NCBI GenBank assembly: GCA_024743075.1
Contig: JANSXG010000001.1
Location: 1 to 54,602, forward strand
Source: a bacterium
Lineage (GTDB): Bacteria; Planctomycetota; Phycisphaerae; Phycisphaerales; UBA1924
Direction: 5' to 3'
DNA length: 54,602 bases
Part shown: positions 1 to 9,837 of the stretch, piece by piece
Numbering within the stretch: position 1 is the first letter of the stretch
Layout: each line of letters opens with the position of its first letter
Notes under the pieces: model-generated
The model's input: only the letters and a program-made list of their open reading frames with translations
What the model was told of the DNA's origin: nothing
Databases searched by the model: none
Translations under genes and position numbers: made by a program

Positions 1-69
1 ATCATCACGCTCGGTCTCCCCCTGCTCGCCAACTACAACCACAAGAAGTTCCGCGAGGAATACGACTGA
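1..69 (+). CDS. pstC: Phosphate ABC transporter permease PstC, 3' end only
   Basis: The window opens inside a reading frame whose last 22 codons run to a TGA at 67-69. The visible tail is a hydrophobic stretch followed by a charged end, NHKKFREEYD, as expected for the last membrane helix and cytoplasmic tail of a permease. It is named PstC from position: pstA, pstB and phoU follow on the same strand, and the order pstC-pstA-pstB-phoU is the usual one. The residues alone would not identify it. Confidence 0.6.
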   Translation: MITLGLPLLANYNHKKFREEYD

Positions 70-107
70 TCGGCGTCACTTCCATCAAGAGTGCTACGAC
101 TGTTCCG

Positions 108-2099
108 GTGGCATCGCGGAACCGCAGAAACAGGATGTTTCTTTACACCTGTCTGGCGTTCACCAGCGTCTCGGTCCTGTGCCTTGGCGTGCTGCTGCTC
201 TCGATCTTTCTGAACGGCACGAAGCACCTGTTCGACTTCCAGATCACGGTGCTGCCGCACAGCGCAAACCTCGTCGACTCCCGGCTCGATACTGCGAAGA
301 GACAGGTCAAACTCAGCTTCGTCGAGGAACGCGCCCGGACTGTCGGTATCGAAACCGATCGTGACCTTACGGGAGCGAGCGTCGCGGCTCTTGGCGCGGA
401 CCTCCTGCTCCGCTTCGCCGACGGTTCAGAAGAGCGAATCGCGACCGCGGAACGGCTGGTCCGCTCCGAACTCGATATCGAAGCTCGACGCGTCCGACTA
501 ACTTACAGCGTCCCACGGGAGGAGACGGTTGGTCTGCCGGGCAACGATCCCCTTGAGGGCGCAACGCTGAAGGAAACCCCCGCCGGCCGCGTGGTTCTCA
601 CCTATCCCGATGGGAAAGAACAGGTCGTGGCCTCCAGGGAGAGCGCAGCGGGTCGGGTCACGATGCTCGGCGATCCCTCGCTGGGCTCCGTTGGCGAGTT
701 CATCGGTGGCTCGCCGTCGGTCGATCCGCAGAAGGCTGGGTTCGAGTCTCCGCTCGTCGGCACGATCTGGCTTCTCTGCGTCTGCGCGATCGCTGCGGTT
801 CCGATCGGTATCGGCACCGCGGTGTTCCTCGAGGAGTTCAAACCGACGAACCGGGGCCTGATCGTGTTGCACCGCGTCGTCGCGACGAACATCCGGAACC
901 TCGCCGGCGTGCCCTCGGTCGTGTACGGGCTCATCGGGTTGACGGTCTTCGCCCGCATGTTCGGCCTGCTCGGTACACCGCTCGACTACCAGTCGTTCGA
1001 GGAGTACAAGCTGAGCGACGGGACCAGAGTGGTCGGCATCACGACGGACATTCAGAGCGATGTGTACACGCTCGAAGGTCCGTTCATCGGCGAGTCACGC
1101 CTCGAGCGTACGGCGTACGAGGAGATCGCACGGTTCCCCGACTCGGATGAGGTCATCGAGGTGACCGGGACGGTCGAGTTCACGGACGACTACGAGTTCC
1201 GCTTTGCGACCGAGCAGATCGGCAGTTTCACGCTGTCACCGTTCGACATCCTCTCGGGGGAGATGATCGAGGAGGAGCCGTTCGCCCCGCGCCCGTTCCA
1301 AGCGACCTTCCGACTTGAGGGGCAGGCACGCTATGTCGTCGAGACGGTCCGGAACGGGCGCGTGTTCGTGCCTCGCGAGATGATCAGGGATGCGGAGCAG
1401 GACATCGACAAGGTCCGCATCCGAAACCACATCTTCGAACTGAAAGACGGCCGACGGGTTGTTGGCAAGATTCCGCAACTCTCCGATGGCACCATCACCG
1501 TACGCAAGGACCTCCGCAGCGAGCCGGTCACCTTTTCCGTGGATGACATCGCCGAGCGCCCGAACGGCAAACTGGCCTACTCCACGAAGAACATGATCAC
1601 GATCCTCGATGAAGACCACCCCCTGCACATCCGGCTTCCGATGGGAGCGAGTGTGCTGGCCGGCGGCCTGACGCTGATGCTCGTCATCCTGCCTGTGGTG
1701 ATCATCGCCTCGCAGGAGGCGCTCCGCGCCGTCCCCGACACGCTCCGGCAGGGAGCGCTGGCGCTCGGTGCGTCGAAGTGGCAGATGGTCCGCACGATGA
1801 CACTCCCCAGCGCGATCCCGGGCATCCTGACCGGGTGCATCTTGGCGATGAGCCGGGCGATCGGCGAGGCGGCTCCGATCCTCATCATTGGTGGCGTGAC
1901 ATTCGTGACGTTTACGCCCGACAACCTCATGTCCGGGTTCGCCGCGATGCCCCTGCAGATCTACGACTGGCTGCGCCAGCCGGATATGGAGTTCCAGCAG
2001 GTCGCGGCCTCCGGCATCATCGTCCTGATGACCGTGCTGCTGGCGTTCAACGCCGTCGCGATCATCATCCGCCAGAAGCTCCAGAAGCCCCTGAACTGA
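108..2099 (+). CDS. pstA: Phosphate ABC transporter permease PstA, enlarged by two inserts
   Basis: Inner-membrane subunit of the high-affinity phosphate importer PstSCAB. The C-terminal part is classic PstA: the cytoplasmic EAA loop GALALGASKWQMVRTMTLP begins near residue 550 and is followed by the family segment MSRAIGEAAPILIIGG. At 663 residues it is more than twice the usual 280-300. The excess lies in two places: about residues 40-215, between TM1 and TM2, and about 290-505, between TM3 (about 262-288) and the next helix. Both are hydrophilic and mostly beta-like, and by permease topology both should face the periplasm. The GTG at 108 is chosen because the TM1 leader (NRRNRMFLYTC...) follows at once; the ATG at 135 is an alternative. 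It starts 38 bases after pstC, so co-transcription is likely. Confidence 0.93.
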   Translation: MASRNRRNRMFLYTCLAFTSVSVLCLGVLLLSIFLNGTKHLFDFQITVLPHSANLVDSRLDTAKRQVKLSFVEERARTVGIETDRDLTGASVAALGADLLLRFADGSEERIATAERLVRSELDIEARRVRLTYSVPREETVGLPGNDPLEGATLKETPAGRVVLTYPDGKEQVVASRESAAGRVTMLGDPSLGSVGEFIGGSPSVDPQKAGFESPLVGTIWLLCVCAIAAVPIGIGTAVFLEEFKPTNRGLIVLHRVVATNIRNLAGVPSVVYGLIGLTVFARMFGLLGTPLDYQSFEEYKLSDGTRVVGITTDIQSDVYTLEGPFIGESRLERTAYEEIARFPDSDEVIEVTGTVEFTDDYEFRFATEQIGSFTLSPFDILSGEMIEEEPFAPRPFQATFRLEGQARYVVETVRNGRVFVPREMIRDAEQDIDKVRIRNHIFELKDGRRVVGKIPQLSDGTITVRKDLRSEPVTFSVDDIAERPNGKLAYSTKNMITILDEDHPLHIRLPMGASVLAGGLTLMLVILPVVIIASQEALRAVPDTLRQGALALGASKWQMVRTMTLPSAIPGILTGCILAMSRAIGEAAPILIIGGVTFVTFTPDNLMSGFAAMPLQIYDWLRQPDMEFQQVAASGIIVLMTVLLAFNAVAIIIRQKLQKPLN

Positions 2100-2129
2100 C
2101 CGTCACACACACCCGACCGGATCGATACC

Positions 2130-3056
2130 ATGCCTAATCAACCCTCCGCCGTCGAAACCGACTACCGGGAGACCAGACCAGTGAGCGCCGGTGAACACAA
2201 GCAGCCGCAGAAGCAGTCCGAGTCAGCGCCGGAGGCGAAGAACTCGTCGCTCGCGAGCGTCGCTCGGATGGCGTTCTCCGGGCGCGTCGAAGCGAAGCCC
2301 TCCGCTACCGCGCTCTCGGTCCGAGACTTCAGCAGCTGGTACGGCAGCTTTCAGGCGTTGCATAACATCGATCTCGAAGTGCCGCACAACCGGGTCACTG
2401 CATTGATCGGGCCATCCGGCTGCGGAAAGTCGACCTTCCTGCGCTGGGTGAACCGCATGAACGACCTGATCCCCGGCGCTCGCTGCGCCGGCGACATGTC
2501 GCTGCTCGGTGCGGACCTGATGAGCCGGGACATCGATGCGGTGGACCTGCGCCGTCGTGTCGGAATGGTCTTTCAGAAGCCGAACCCGTTCCCGAAGTCG
2601 ATCTACGACAACATCGCCTTCGGTCCGCGGCTGCACTACAAACTCAGCAAGGCCGAGACCGACGACCTCGTCGAGTCCTCGCTCCGCGCCGCCGCCCTGT
2701 GGGACGAGGTCAAAGACCGCCTGAAGCAGTCGGCCTTGGGTCTCTCCGGCGGCCAACAGCAGCGGCTTTGCATCGCCCGGGCCATTGCCCTGTCGCCGGA
2801 CGTCCTCCTCATGGACGAGCCCTGCTCCGCGCTCGATCCGAAGGCGACGATTCGCATCGAGGACCTTATCGTCGAGTTGCGAAAGAACTTCACGATCCTG
2901 ATCGTGACGCACAACATGCAGCAGGCGGCCCGCGTCTCCGACCAGACGGCGTTCTTCTACGAGGGCAAGTTGATCGAGTTCGACGATACGATCAACATCT
3001 TTACGAATCCGAAGTCCACCCAGACGGAGGACTACGTGACGGGTCGCTTTGGTTGA
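2130..3056 (+). CDS. pstB: Phosphate ABC transporter ATPase PstB
   Basis: Cytoplasmic ATPase that powers PstCA. Walker A is GPSGCGKST at residues 94-102, the signature is LSGGQQQRL, Walker B is [13 protein letters not shown] and the switch histidine lies in [10 protein letters not shown]. The Q-loop segment [18 protein letters not shown] is typical of PstB. The protein has 308 residues against about 255 in most PstB. The extra part is a polar, probably disordered N-terminal extension of about 60 residues rich in E, K, Q and S. A shorter start inside the extension is possible, but no methionine lies near the domain edge except M47. It follows pstA by 30 bases. Confidence 0.96.
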   Translation: MPNQPSAVETDYRETRPVSAGEHKQPQKQSESAPEAKNSSLASVARMAFSGRVEAKPSATALSVRDFSSWYGSFQALHNIDLEVPHNRVTALIGPSGCGKSTFLRWVNRMNDLIPGARCAGDMSLLGADLMSRDIDAVDLRRRVGMVFQKPNPFPKSIYDNIAFGPRLHYKLSKAETDDLVESSLRAAALWDEVKDRLKQSALGLSGGQQQRLCIARAIALSPDVLLMDEPCSALDPKATIRIEDLIVELRKNFTILIVTHNMQQAARVSDQTAFFYEGKLIEFDDTINIFTNPKSTQTEDYVTGRFG

Positions 3057-3193
3057 CGCGATTGGCTTCTCCGTTCGGCAATAATCGCCTTACTTTGCTA
3101 AGATTGCTGGATGGTGTCCGGTGATGTGCCCGGGATTTCCCGTACCACCGGCCGCGTGAACAATCGCCCACAAGCCGGGCAAAGGCCCCACTT

Positions 3194-3853
3194 ATGTCAG
3201 CCGAACTCGAACGCGAACTCAAACAGCTCCGCTCCGCCCTTCGCACAATGGCGCGCGAAACGGAAACGCGTGTCCAGACCGCCCTTGAGGCGTGGTTTGC
3301 GTGGGACGTCGAACTCGCCCGCTCCATCCGCGTTGCGGATTCGGCGATCGACCAGATGGAGTTGAACATCGAGAACGAGTGCCTCGGCATCCTGGCGCGT
3401 CACCAACCAGTAGCGTCCGACCTGCGGTTCGTGATGGCAACGCTCCGGATCAACACCTCGTTCGAAAGAATCGCCGACCTCGCCCGCTCGATCGCCAAGC
3501 GTGTGATCCGGCTTTCCGAGCGCGGCCCGAAAGTCAACCCGCCTCCGGCGGCTGAGTCGATGGGTCAGGCCGTGTGCGAGATGGTCAAAAACGTGATCAA
3601 CTCGCTTGAAAAGCAGGACGTCGAACTCGCCCGGTTCGTGCGTCGCAGCGACTCGTTCGTGGACGAACGCAACAAGGAACTGTTCGACTGGGCCCTGGCC
3701 CAGATTGAGACGGATCCCGAGAACGCCGGCGGGTACATGACGACCGTACTCATGGCCCGAACGCTTGAGCGGATCGGCGATCTGGCGGGCAATATCGCCG
3801 AGGACATCATGTTCGTGGTCGGCGGCTCGGTCGTCCGGCACTCGCCCCTCTGA
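3194..3853 (+). CDS. phoU: Phosphate signalling regulator PhoU
   Basis: 219-residue all-helical protein with two tandem PhoU repeats. Each carries the family's acidic metal-binding segment, seen as DSAIDQMELNIENECL in the first half and DSFVDERNKELFDW in the second. The conserved sequence LRFVMATLRINTSFERIADLA lies between, and RTLERIGDLAGNIAEDIMFVV ends the protein. PhoU couples the Pst transporter to the PhoR/PhoB two-component system and restrains phosphate uptake; neither phoR nor phoB is in the window. It follows pstB after 137 bases, in which I see no clear terminator, so it probably belongs to the same transcript. Confidence 0.95.
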   Translation: MSAELERELKQLRSALRTMARETETRVQTALEAWFAWDVELARSIRVADSAIDQMELNIENECLGILARHQPVASDLRFVMATLRINTSFERIADLARSIAKRVIRLSERGPKVNPPPAAESMGQAVCEMVKNVINSLEKQDVELARFVRRSDSFVDERNKELFDWALAQIETDPENAGGYMTTVLMARTLERIGDLAGNIAEDIMFVVGGSVVRHSPL

Positions 3854-3957
3854 CGTTCGACCATCAGCGTCCACCGGCTCGACCCGATCAGGCCCACTGC
3901 CAATAATGGACTCCACTCGGCCGTTTGAACCCGGGCCGTGTCCAGTCGCATCAGGTC

Positions 3958-6288
3958 ATGCATACCACCGTTCTCATCCTTCTCCTTCTCGCGGCGCTCG
4001 CTCCGATGGGTGTCCGCGTGATCGGGAAGTCGGCGGGGCTGATCATCGCGACCGTCTCGCTCGCGATCACTGGTTGGTACGCGTCCCGCTTCGGGATCGT
4101 CACCGCCGGCGCGCCGATCCTTGAGACAATGTCGTGGGTACCATCGCTCGGCGTCGGAGTGGAGTTTCTGCTCGACGGTCTTTCGCTCACCTTCGCGCTG
4201 CTGATCTGCGGAATCGGCGGCCTGGTGCTGCTGTACACCAGCAGTTACCTCGGTGATTCGCCGGGCCTCGGCAGGTTCTACGCAACGCTTCTCACTTTCA
4301 TGGCGTCGATGCTCGGCCTGGTGCTCGCCAACAACCTGATCGTGATGTTCATTTTCTGGGAACTCACGAGCATCACCTCCTTTCTACTCATTGGCTTCGA
4401 CTTCCATCGCGAGAGCGCCCGTCGTTGCGCGTGGCAGGCGCTGGTCGTGACCGGTCTGGGCGGCCTGTGCCTGCTCGCTGGCATCATTCTGCTTGCCATT
4501 GCGTCCGGCGGAAGCACGGGCCCGGAGTTCGCGATCCGCGAACTCGACCCCGGCGCCATCCTTGACAGCCCGCTCGCCGGCGCGTCAGTCATCCTGACTC
4601 TGATCGGTTGCTTCTCGAAGAGCGCGATCGTCCCGTTCCACTTCTGGCTTCCCAACGCGATGGAAGCCCCGTCGCCGGTCAGCGCGCTCCTGCACTCAGC
4701 GACCATGGTCAAAGCGGGCGTTTACCTGATCGCTCGCCTCGAGCCGACGCTGAACGAGCAGCGGTTCTGGAGCGATTCGCTCGTCGCCTTCGGTGCGACC
4801 ACGATGCTCCTCGGGGCGGCCCTCGCGACGCGTCACGTGGCCTTCAAGAAACTCCTCGCATACTCGACGGTCAGTTCGCTGGGCATTCTTGTGATGCTCA
4901 TCGGACTTGGAGCGTACGCCGCGGCTGCGACATACCTCATCGCCCACGCGCTCTTCAAAGCCTGCCTATTCCTGGTCGCCGGGACCGCAACCCACATCGC
5001 GGGAACCAAGGATACCGAGGCGATAGGCCATCTCGGGCGGTCGATGAAGATCTCGCGGTGGTCAGCACTCCTCGGCGGCCTGTCACTCGCGGGTGTCGCA
5101 CCCTTCATCGGGTTCGCCGGCAAAGAACTCACGATCAAGTCGGGACTGAACGCGGGCGGACTCGAAGCAATCCTGCTGGCCATCGCGATCGGCCTTGCAG
5201 CGGCTCTGACCGTGTTCGCGTCGATCCAGGTCGCGTTCAAGCCGTTTTTTATGCCCGGTCCGCACAAACCTGAGCACGCTCAGGAAGCGACATGGCCCGA
5301 ATGGCTCGGCCCGATCATCCTCGCGACGCTCGGTCTGGTGCTTGGCCTGGCTCCGTTCCTCGGCATGGTGCCGCTCGTGGAAAGCTTCGGTGCATCCCTC
5401 GCGGGCGCTCCGCTTGCAGACGATGTAACACTCGGTCTCGGGTATCTGCTCTGGCCGCCGTCGATACCCCTCGGAATCAGCGTTCTGGCGGTCGTGATCG
5501 GCATCGGGCTGTTCATGGGCCGCTCGCCGTACCGCTCGCTGCTCGCCAAGACCTTCGCTTGGGACCGCTTTGGGCCGGAGCGAACATACGACCGTCTGGT
5601 GGGCACCACCTTGGCCAGCGCGCAGGTGCTGACGAACGCGCTGCAGAACGGCAGCCTGCGCTCCTACACCCGCATCATCGTGTTGACCGCGACCGCCTGC
5701 GTCGCGCTGGCGACGCTCCGGATCGACGCCGTCGCTTCATACCTGCCATCCTTCGGAGCGCTTACCCCGTTCGATGTGATGCTCGCGCTGACGATCGCCG
5801 CTTCGGCAGTATCGGCCACGATGATTCGATCACGCCTGGGGGCGATCGCAGCGCTCAGCGGGATCGGCTTCGCGATCGCGGTGTACTTCGTGCTCCACGG
5901 TGCACCGGACCTCGCCGGCACGCAGTTCGCCGTCGAGACCCTCATAGTCATTATCTTCGTCCTCGTCACGCACCGGTTGCCACGATTCGCGCGGTATACG
6001 ACGAACCTGTCGCGGTCCATTGACATCGTCATCGCGCTCGGGCTCGGCAGCGTTGTGACGACGCTGACACTGCTGGCGATGGGCAGCACCGTCGCGTCCC
6101 CGGTCTCCGACTTCCAGGCCGCCGAGGCGGTGCCGAGCGCATACGGACGGAACGTGATCAACGTGATCCTCGTGGACTACCGCGCCATCGATACGCTCGG
6201 CGAGGTGTTCGTCCTCGCGGTCGCGGCGATCGGCGTGTTCACGCTGCTCACGATCCGGCCATCGCGCGAAGCGGAGGCCACGCGATGA
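3958..6288 (+). CDS. mrpA: Na+/H+ antiporter subunit A (MrpA/MnhA)
   Basis: Largest subunit of the multi-subunit Mrp cation/proton antiporter. The first 500 or so residues are a NuoL-like proton-channel domain; the helix motifs [20 protein letters not shown] and [13 protein letters not shown] are visible, with the conserved lysine in MVKAG. The last 200 residues match the DUF4040/MrpB-like C-terminal domain ([17 protein letters not shown]). At 776 residues it is full length. I start it at the ATG at 3958 ([11 protein letters not shown]...), directly ahead of the first helix; an upstream TTG at 3925 would add 11 polar residues. It overlaps mrpB by 4 bases. Confidence 0.94.
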   Translation: MHTTVLILLLLAALAPMGVRVIGKSAGLIIATVSLAITGWYASRFGIVTAGAPILETMSWVPSLGVGVEFLLDGLSLTFALLICGIGGLVLLYTSSYLGDSPGLGRFYATLLTFMASMLGLVLANNLIVMFIFWELTSITSFLLIGFDFHRESARRCAWQALVVTGLGGLCLLAGIILLAIASGGSTGPEFAIRELDPGAILDSPLAGASVILTLIGCFSKSAIVPFHFWLPNAMEAPSPVSALLHSATMVKAGVYLIARLEPTLNEQRFWSDSLVAFGATTMLLGAALATRHVAFKKLLAYSTVSSLGILVMLIGLGAYAAAATYLIAHALFKACLFLVAGTATHIAGTKDTEAIGHLGRSMKISRWSALLGGLSLAGVAPFIGFAGKELTIKSGLNAGGLEAILLAIAIGLAAALTVFASIQVAFKPFFMPGPHKPEHAQEATWPEWLGPIILATLGLVLGLAPFLGMVPLVESFGASLAGAPLADDVTLGLGYLLWPPSIPLGISVLAVVIGIGLFMGRSPYRSLLAKTFAWDRFGPERTYDRLVGTTLASAQVLTNALQNGSLRSYTRIIVLTATACVALATLRIDAVASYLPSFGALTPFDVMLALTIAASAVSATMIRSRLGAIAALSGIGFAIAVYFVLHGAPDLAGTQFAVETLIVIIFVLVTHRLPRFARYTTNLSRSIDIVIALGLGSVVTTLTLLAMGSTVASPVSDFQAAEAVPSAYGRNVINVILVDYRAIDTLGEVFVLAVAAIGVFTLLTIRPSREAEATR

Positions 6289-6704
6289 ACTCCGTGATCT
6301 TTCAGGTCGCCGCCCGGGTGCTGCTGCCGGTCATGCTGCTGCTGTCCGTTGTGTTTCTGCTGCGCGGCCACAACGAGCCCGGCGGCGGGTTCATCGGTGG
6401 GCTCGTCGCGGCGTCCGGGTACATCCTGTACGCGCTCGCGGTCAACCTGCCCGAGAGCCGCCGCCTGCTGCACGTGCATCCGCGCACGCTGATCTCGACA
6501 GGCCTTCTCATAGCGATCCTGAGCGGCGTACCGGCACTGCTCGTCGATCAGCCGTTCATGAAGGGCAAGTGGATCGAGGTGACCATCGCCGGATTCGAAG
6601 GCGTCAAGTTCGGCACTCCCTTTGTCTTCGACGTCGGCGTCTACCTCGTCGTTCTCGGTGTCACGCTCCTCATGGCGTTCACGCTGGAGGAGCGGTACCA
6701 ATGA
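6285..6704 (+). CDS. mrpB: Na+/H+ antiporter subunit B (MrpB/MnhB)
   Basis: 139-residue membrane protein of the Mrp complex. The family signature [15 protein letters not shown] is present near residues 27-41, between the first and second helix, and four hydrophobic segments can be counted. Its ATG lies inside the end of mrpA and its TGA overlaps the ATG of mrpC (ATGA), indicating translational coupling. MrpB is essential for assembly of the antiporter in characterised systems. Confidence 0.94.
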   Translation: MNSVIFQVAARVLLPVMLLLSVVFLLRGHNEPGGGFIGGLVAASGYILYALAVNLPESRRLLHVHPRTLISTGLLIAILSGVPALLVDQPFMKGKWIEVTIAGFEGVKFGTPFVFDVGVYLVVLGVTLLMAFTLEERYQ

Positions 6705-7057
6705 ACATTATCCTCGCGTTCTGCTGCGGCCTTCTCGCCGCGACCGGAACGTACATGCTCCTGCGCCGCAGCTTCGTGAAGCTCGTCATCGGGCTCGCGC
6801 TGCTGAGCCACGCCGCCAACCTGCTGATCTACATCGTGGCGTCCCCGCTGCTCGGCCGGCCGCCGCTCGTGCGTGCGGGGGAAACCCAGCCACCCGCGCC
6901 GTTCGCCGATCCTCTGCCCGGCGCGCTGATCCTGACGGCTATCGTCATTTCCTTCGGCGTCGTGGCCTTTACGATCGTTCTCATCAAACGGACCTACGAG
7001 GAGATCGGTACGGACGATCTCGACCAGATGACTTCGACGGATCGAGACCTATGCTGA
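6701..7057 (+). CDS. mrpC: Na+/H+ antiporter subunit C (MrpC/MnhC)
   Basis: 118-residue three-helix membrane protein related to NuoK. The sequence [24 protein letters not shown] matches the central conserved region of MrpC, and [20 protein letters not shown] is the hallmark of the third helix (the family has DPLPQALVLTAIVI). The ATG at 6701 overlaps the mrpB stop as ATGA. The coding region ends inside the start of mrpD. Confidence 0.94.
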   Translation: MNIILAFCCGLLAATGTYMLLRRSFVKLVIGLALLSHAANLLIYIVASPLLGRPPLVRAGETQPPAPFADPLPGALILTAIVISFGVVAFTIVLIKRTYEEIGTDDLDQMTSTDRDLC

Positions 7058-8598
7058 TCGCCCTCCCGGTGCTCATACCGATGCTCGGCGCGGCCCTGTG
7101 CCTGCTCTTCTGGGGCAGGTCACGCCCGCAGGCGGTTCTCGCGTTGGCATCCACGGCCTCGATGCTCGCTGCGAGCGTATGGATCCTCTTCGGCGTCCGC
7201 GACGGCACGATCCTCACGTTGAACTTCGGAGGCTGGCAGGCACCGTTCGGGATCACGTTTGTGGCCGATCTATTCGGTGCGATCATGGTGACGCTCGGCG
7301 CGATCGTCGGCCTGGCGGTGATGGCCTTCTCCGTCGGCGCTTCGGACCGGTTGCGCGCATCAAGCGGGCACTATCCGCTTTCGCTCACGCTTCTGGCGGC
7401 CGTGAGCGGGGCGTTCCTCACCGGCGACCTGTTCAACCTCTATGTGTGGTTTGAACTGATGCTGCTTTCGTCGTTCGTCCTGCTGACACTCGGCGGCGAA
7501 CGAGGTCAGCTCGAAGGCGCGATCAAGTACGTCACCCTGAACCTGCTGTCTTCGATGCTCTTCCTGATGGCCATCGGCCTCATCTACGGCACGGTCGGCA
7601 CGCTGAATATGGCCGACCTCGCCCGACGGATCGACGATCTGCAGGACCCGAAACTCGCGACACTCCTCGCGACGCTGCTGCTCGTCTCCTTCGGCATCAA
7701 GGCCGGTGCGTTCCCGTTCTTTTTCTGGCTCCCGGCCTCGTACCACACGCCGCCACCAGCCGTCTCGGCGCTCTTTTCCGGGCTTCTCACAAAGGTGGGC
7801 GTCTACGCCATCATCCGGGTTCTCTCGCTGATATTTGACCAGGAGTGGTCGCTGCTCGGCGACGTCGTGTTGGTTGTCGCGGGCTTGACGATGGTGACGG
7901 GCGTGCTCGGCGCGATCGTGCAGAACGACATGCGTCGGATCCTCTCCTTCCACATCGTGAGCCAGATCGGCTACATGCTGATGGGTCTCGGTATCGCCAT
8001 CGGACTTGTCGGATCGCTCGGCGCCTCGTCGCCGATCGCCGTCCTGGCGATGTCTGGCGCAGTCTTCTATATCTTCCACCACATCATCGTGAAGGCGAAC
8101 CTCTTCCTGATCAGCGGAGCGGTCTTGATCACCACAGGGTCCACAAACCTGAAGGAGGTCAACGGGTTGGCGAAGTCCCACCCGTTCCTGTCGATGCTGT
8201 TCCTGATCAGTTCGATGTCCCTCGCCGGGATCCCGATCCTGTCGGGATTCTGGGCCAAGTTTGTGCTGGTCCGTGGCGGCCTGGAAGCCGGTTCGTACAC
8301 AATCGTACTGGTCTCGCTCGCGGTCAGCCTGCTCACGCTCTACTCCATGACGAAGATCTGGACACAGGTGTTCTGGGGCGAACCTGACGATCTGAAATCT
8401 CCCCCGCTTGACCGACGCACCAAAGCGTGGGTCTACTCCCCTATCGCCGGGATGTGTGTCCTCACGATCTGCATCGGCATCGGTGCGGAATCCTCGGCGA
8501 GGCTTGCTCTGGACGCGGCGGAGCAGCTGCTCGACTCGTCCCGATACATCGACGCGGTGTTCGATGGCGCATCGGCGCAGATCGGCGACGCCCCATGA
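7051..8598 (+). CDS. mrpD: Na+/H+ antiporter subunit D (MrpD/MnhD)
   Basis: 515-residue NuoN/NuoM-like proton-channel subunit. Visible family segments are [17 protein letters not shown], the channel helix [20 protein letters not shown], and [20 protein letters not shown] with the conserved lysine of LTKVG. The start at 7051 gives [16 protein letters not shown], the expected first helix, and overlaps the last codons of mrpC by 7 bases. Together with MrpA it forms the proton and sodium pathways of the antiporter. Confidence 0.95.
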   Translation: MLIALPVLIPMLGAALCLLFWGRSRPQAVLALASTASMLAASVWILFGVRDGTILTLNFGGWQAPFGITFVADLFGAIMVTLGAIVGLAVMAFSVGASDRLRASSGHYPLSLTLLAAVSGAFLTGDLFNLYVWFELMLLSSFVLLTLGGERGQLEGAIKYVTLNLLSSMLFLMAIGLIYGTVGTLNMADLARRIDDLQDPKLATLLATLLLVSFGIKAGAFPFFFWLPASYHTPPPAVSALFSGLLTKVGVYAIIRVLSLIFDQEWSLLGDVVLVVAGLTMVTGVLGAIVQNDMRRILSFHIVSQIGYMLMGLGIAIGLVGSLGASSPIAVLAMSGAVFYIFHHIIVKANLFLISGAVLITTGSTNLKEVNGLAKSHPFLSMLFLISSMSLAGIPILSGFWAKFVLVRGGLEAGSYTIVLVSLAVSLLTLYSMTKIWTQVFWGEPDDLKSPPLDRRTKAWVYSPIAGMCVLTICIGIGAESSARLALDAAEQLLDSSRYIDAVFDGASAQIGDAP

Positions 8599-9059
8599 TC
8601 TTCGCGTCCAACATCCTGCTGGCGATCTTGTGGTCCTTGCTCATCGGGCCGTTCACGCCGTACAACCTTCTCGCGGGCTTCTTCATCAGCATGCTCGCGC
8701 TCGCGGTCTGCTCAAATCCCGGTCGGGCGTACGCGATGCGCTTCTGGGCCATCGCCGCCCTCCTTCTGTTCCTGACCAAAGAACTCGTCAAGGCGAACAT
8801 CCGGGTCGCCTACTACACGGTTTCCAGCCTGAAGACACTGCATCCCGCGATCCTCGCGGTTCCGCTCGAACCGCTCACCGATCCGGAGATCACGCTGCTC
8901 GCGAACCTGATCACGCTGACTCCCGGCACCCTCACCCTTGATGTCTCCGCGGACAAACGCCAGATGTTCGTGCACTTCATGCATGTCGACGACCCATCCG
9001 AGGCGGTGCAGGAGATTAAGTCGGGGTTCGAGCGCAGAATCATGGAGGCGACGCGATGA
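8595..9059 (+). CDS. mrpE: Na+/H+ antiporter subunit E (MrpE/MnhE)
   Basis: 154-residue membrane protein. The N-terminal half carries the helices; the C-terminal half is a small cytoplasmic domain with the family hallmark LANLITLTPGTLTLDVS and then MFVHFMHVDD. It starts at the ATG at 8595 inside the mrpD stop (ATGA) and ends overlapping mrpF, so the operon remains tightly coupled here. Confidence 0.93.
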   Translation: MIFASNILLAILWSLLIGPFTPYNLLAGFFISMLALAVCSNPGRAYAMRFWAIAALLLFLTKELVKANIRVAYYTVSSLKTLHPAILAVPLEPLTDPEITLLANLITLTPGTLTLDVSADKRQMFVHFMHVDDPSEAVQEIKSGFERRIMEATR

Positions 9060-9352
9060 TCCAGCTCGTCCCGCTCGATAACGATCCGACCCACTGGCTC
9101 TTCCTCGTCGCCGGAGCCGTGTTTGGCATCGCCCTGCTGGCTTCGGTCTGGCGCCTGGTGGTCGGCCCGAGTCTGCCGGATCGAGTGGTCGCGGTCGACC
9201 TCATCGGCTTTCTCGCTGTTGGCATCATCTGCGTCTTCTCCATCGTGACCCAGCGTTCCGAACTGATCGGTGTCGCGGTGGTGGCGGCTCTCATCCTTTT
9301 CCTCGGGACGGCCGCGTTCGCGATCTACCTCGACCGGAGAGCCCGGCCGTGA
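9056..9352 (+). CDS. mrpF: Na+/H+ antiporter subunit F (MrpF/MnhF)
   Basis: 98-residue three-helix membrane protein. The sequence RLVVGPSLPDRVVAVDLIG is the MrpF signature (GPSxPDRVVAxD), located between helices one and two. It overlaps mrpE upstream and mrpG downstream by 4 bases each. Confidence 0.93.
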   Translation: MIQLVPLDNDPTHWLFLVAGAVFGIALLASVWRLVVGPSLPDRVVAVDLIGFLAVGIICVFSIVTQRSELIGVAVVAALILFLGTAAFAIYLDRRARP

Positions 9353-9723
9353 CGATCATCAACATCCTCACCGTGTTCCTCGTCCTCCTCGGCGCGCTGT
9401 TCAGCCTTATCGCGGCGATCGGCCTGATCCGTATGCCCGACCTTTACACCCGCATGCAGTCCGCCACGAAGGCTGGAACACTCGGGGTCGCCTGCACCGC
9501 GGCCGCCGCGGCACTGCACTTCAAGGACACCATCGCCTCGATGGACGCCATCATCGTGGTGGTGTTCTTCTTTCTGACCGCACCGGTCGCATCGCACCTG
9601 ATCGCGCGGGCCTCGTACACTTCCGGTCACCGGCTCTGGTCCCAGACCATCCGCGACGACTACGCGGAATCCCGCACATCCGGGCCGGACGATCGCCCGG
9701 ACCCCGAAGACCTCAGCCTCTGA
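9349..9723 (+). CDS. mrpG: Na+/H+ antiporter subunit G (MrpG/MnhG)
   Basis: 124-residue three-helix membrane protein. AAIGLIRMPDLYTRMQSATKAGTLG is recognisable; the family pattern is GxxRxPDxYTRxHAATKAxTLG, here with Q in place of the usual H. TAPVASHLIARASY also matches. The GTG start at 9349 overlaps the mrpF stop (GTGA). It is the last gene of a complete seven-subunit operon, followed by a weak hairpin. The polar C-terminal tail of about 30 residues is longer than in many homologues. Confidence 0.93.
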   Translation: MTIINILTVFLVLLGALFSLIAAIGLIRMPDLYTRMQSATKAGTLGVACTAAAAALHFKDTIASMDAIIVVVFFFLTAPVASHLIARASYTSGHRLWSQTIRDDYAESRTSGPDDRPDPEDLSL

Positions 9724-9749
9724 TGAGATTCGATTTCGGCGGTAGCGCA

Positions 9750-9771
9750 GCGGGAAGGCCCGCGGTTTCTT
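9750..9771 (+). terminator. Possible weak terminator after the mrp operon
   Basis: GCGGG at 9750-9754 and CCCGC at 9759-9763 can form a 5-bp stem with a 4-base loop, followed by GGTTTCTT. The stem is short and the T run is interrupted, so this is only a candidate end for the mrp transcript. Confidence 0.3.
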
Positions 9772-9837
9772 ACATTGTCGGCGTCCGGCCCCGCAGTTGT
9801 ACGGGGTCCCCGTTCGTCGATTGCCGGAGATCAGCAA

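Noticed and set aside
3925-3957. TTG start for mrpA 33 bases upstream of the ATG
   Set aside because: It would add a polar leader not found in MrpA; the ATG at 3958 begins directly with the first helix.
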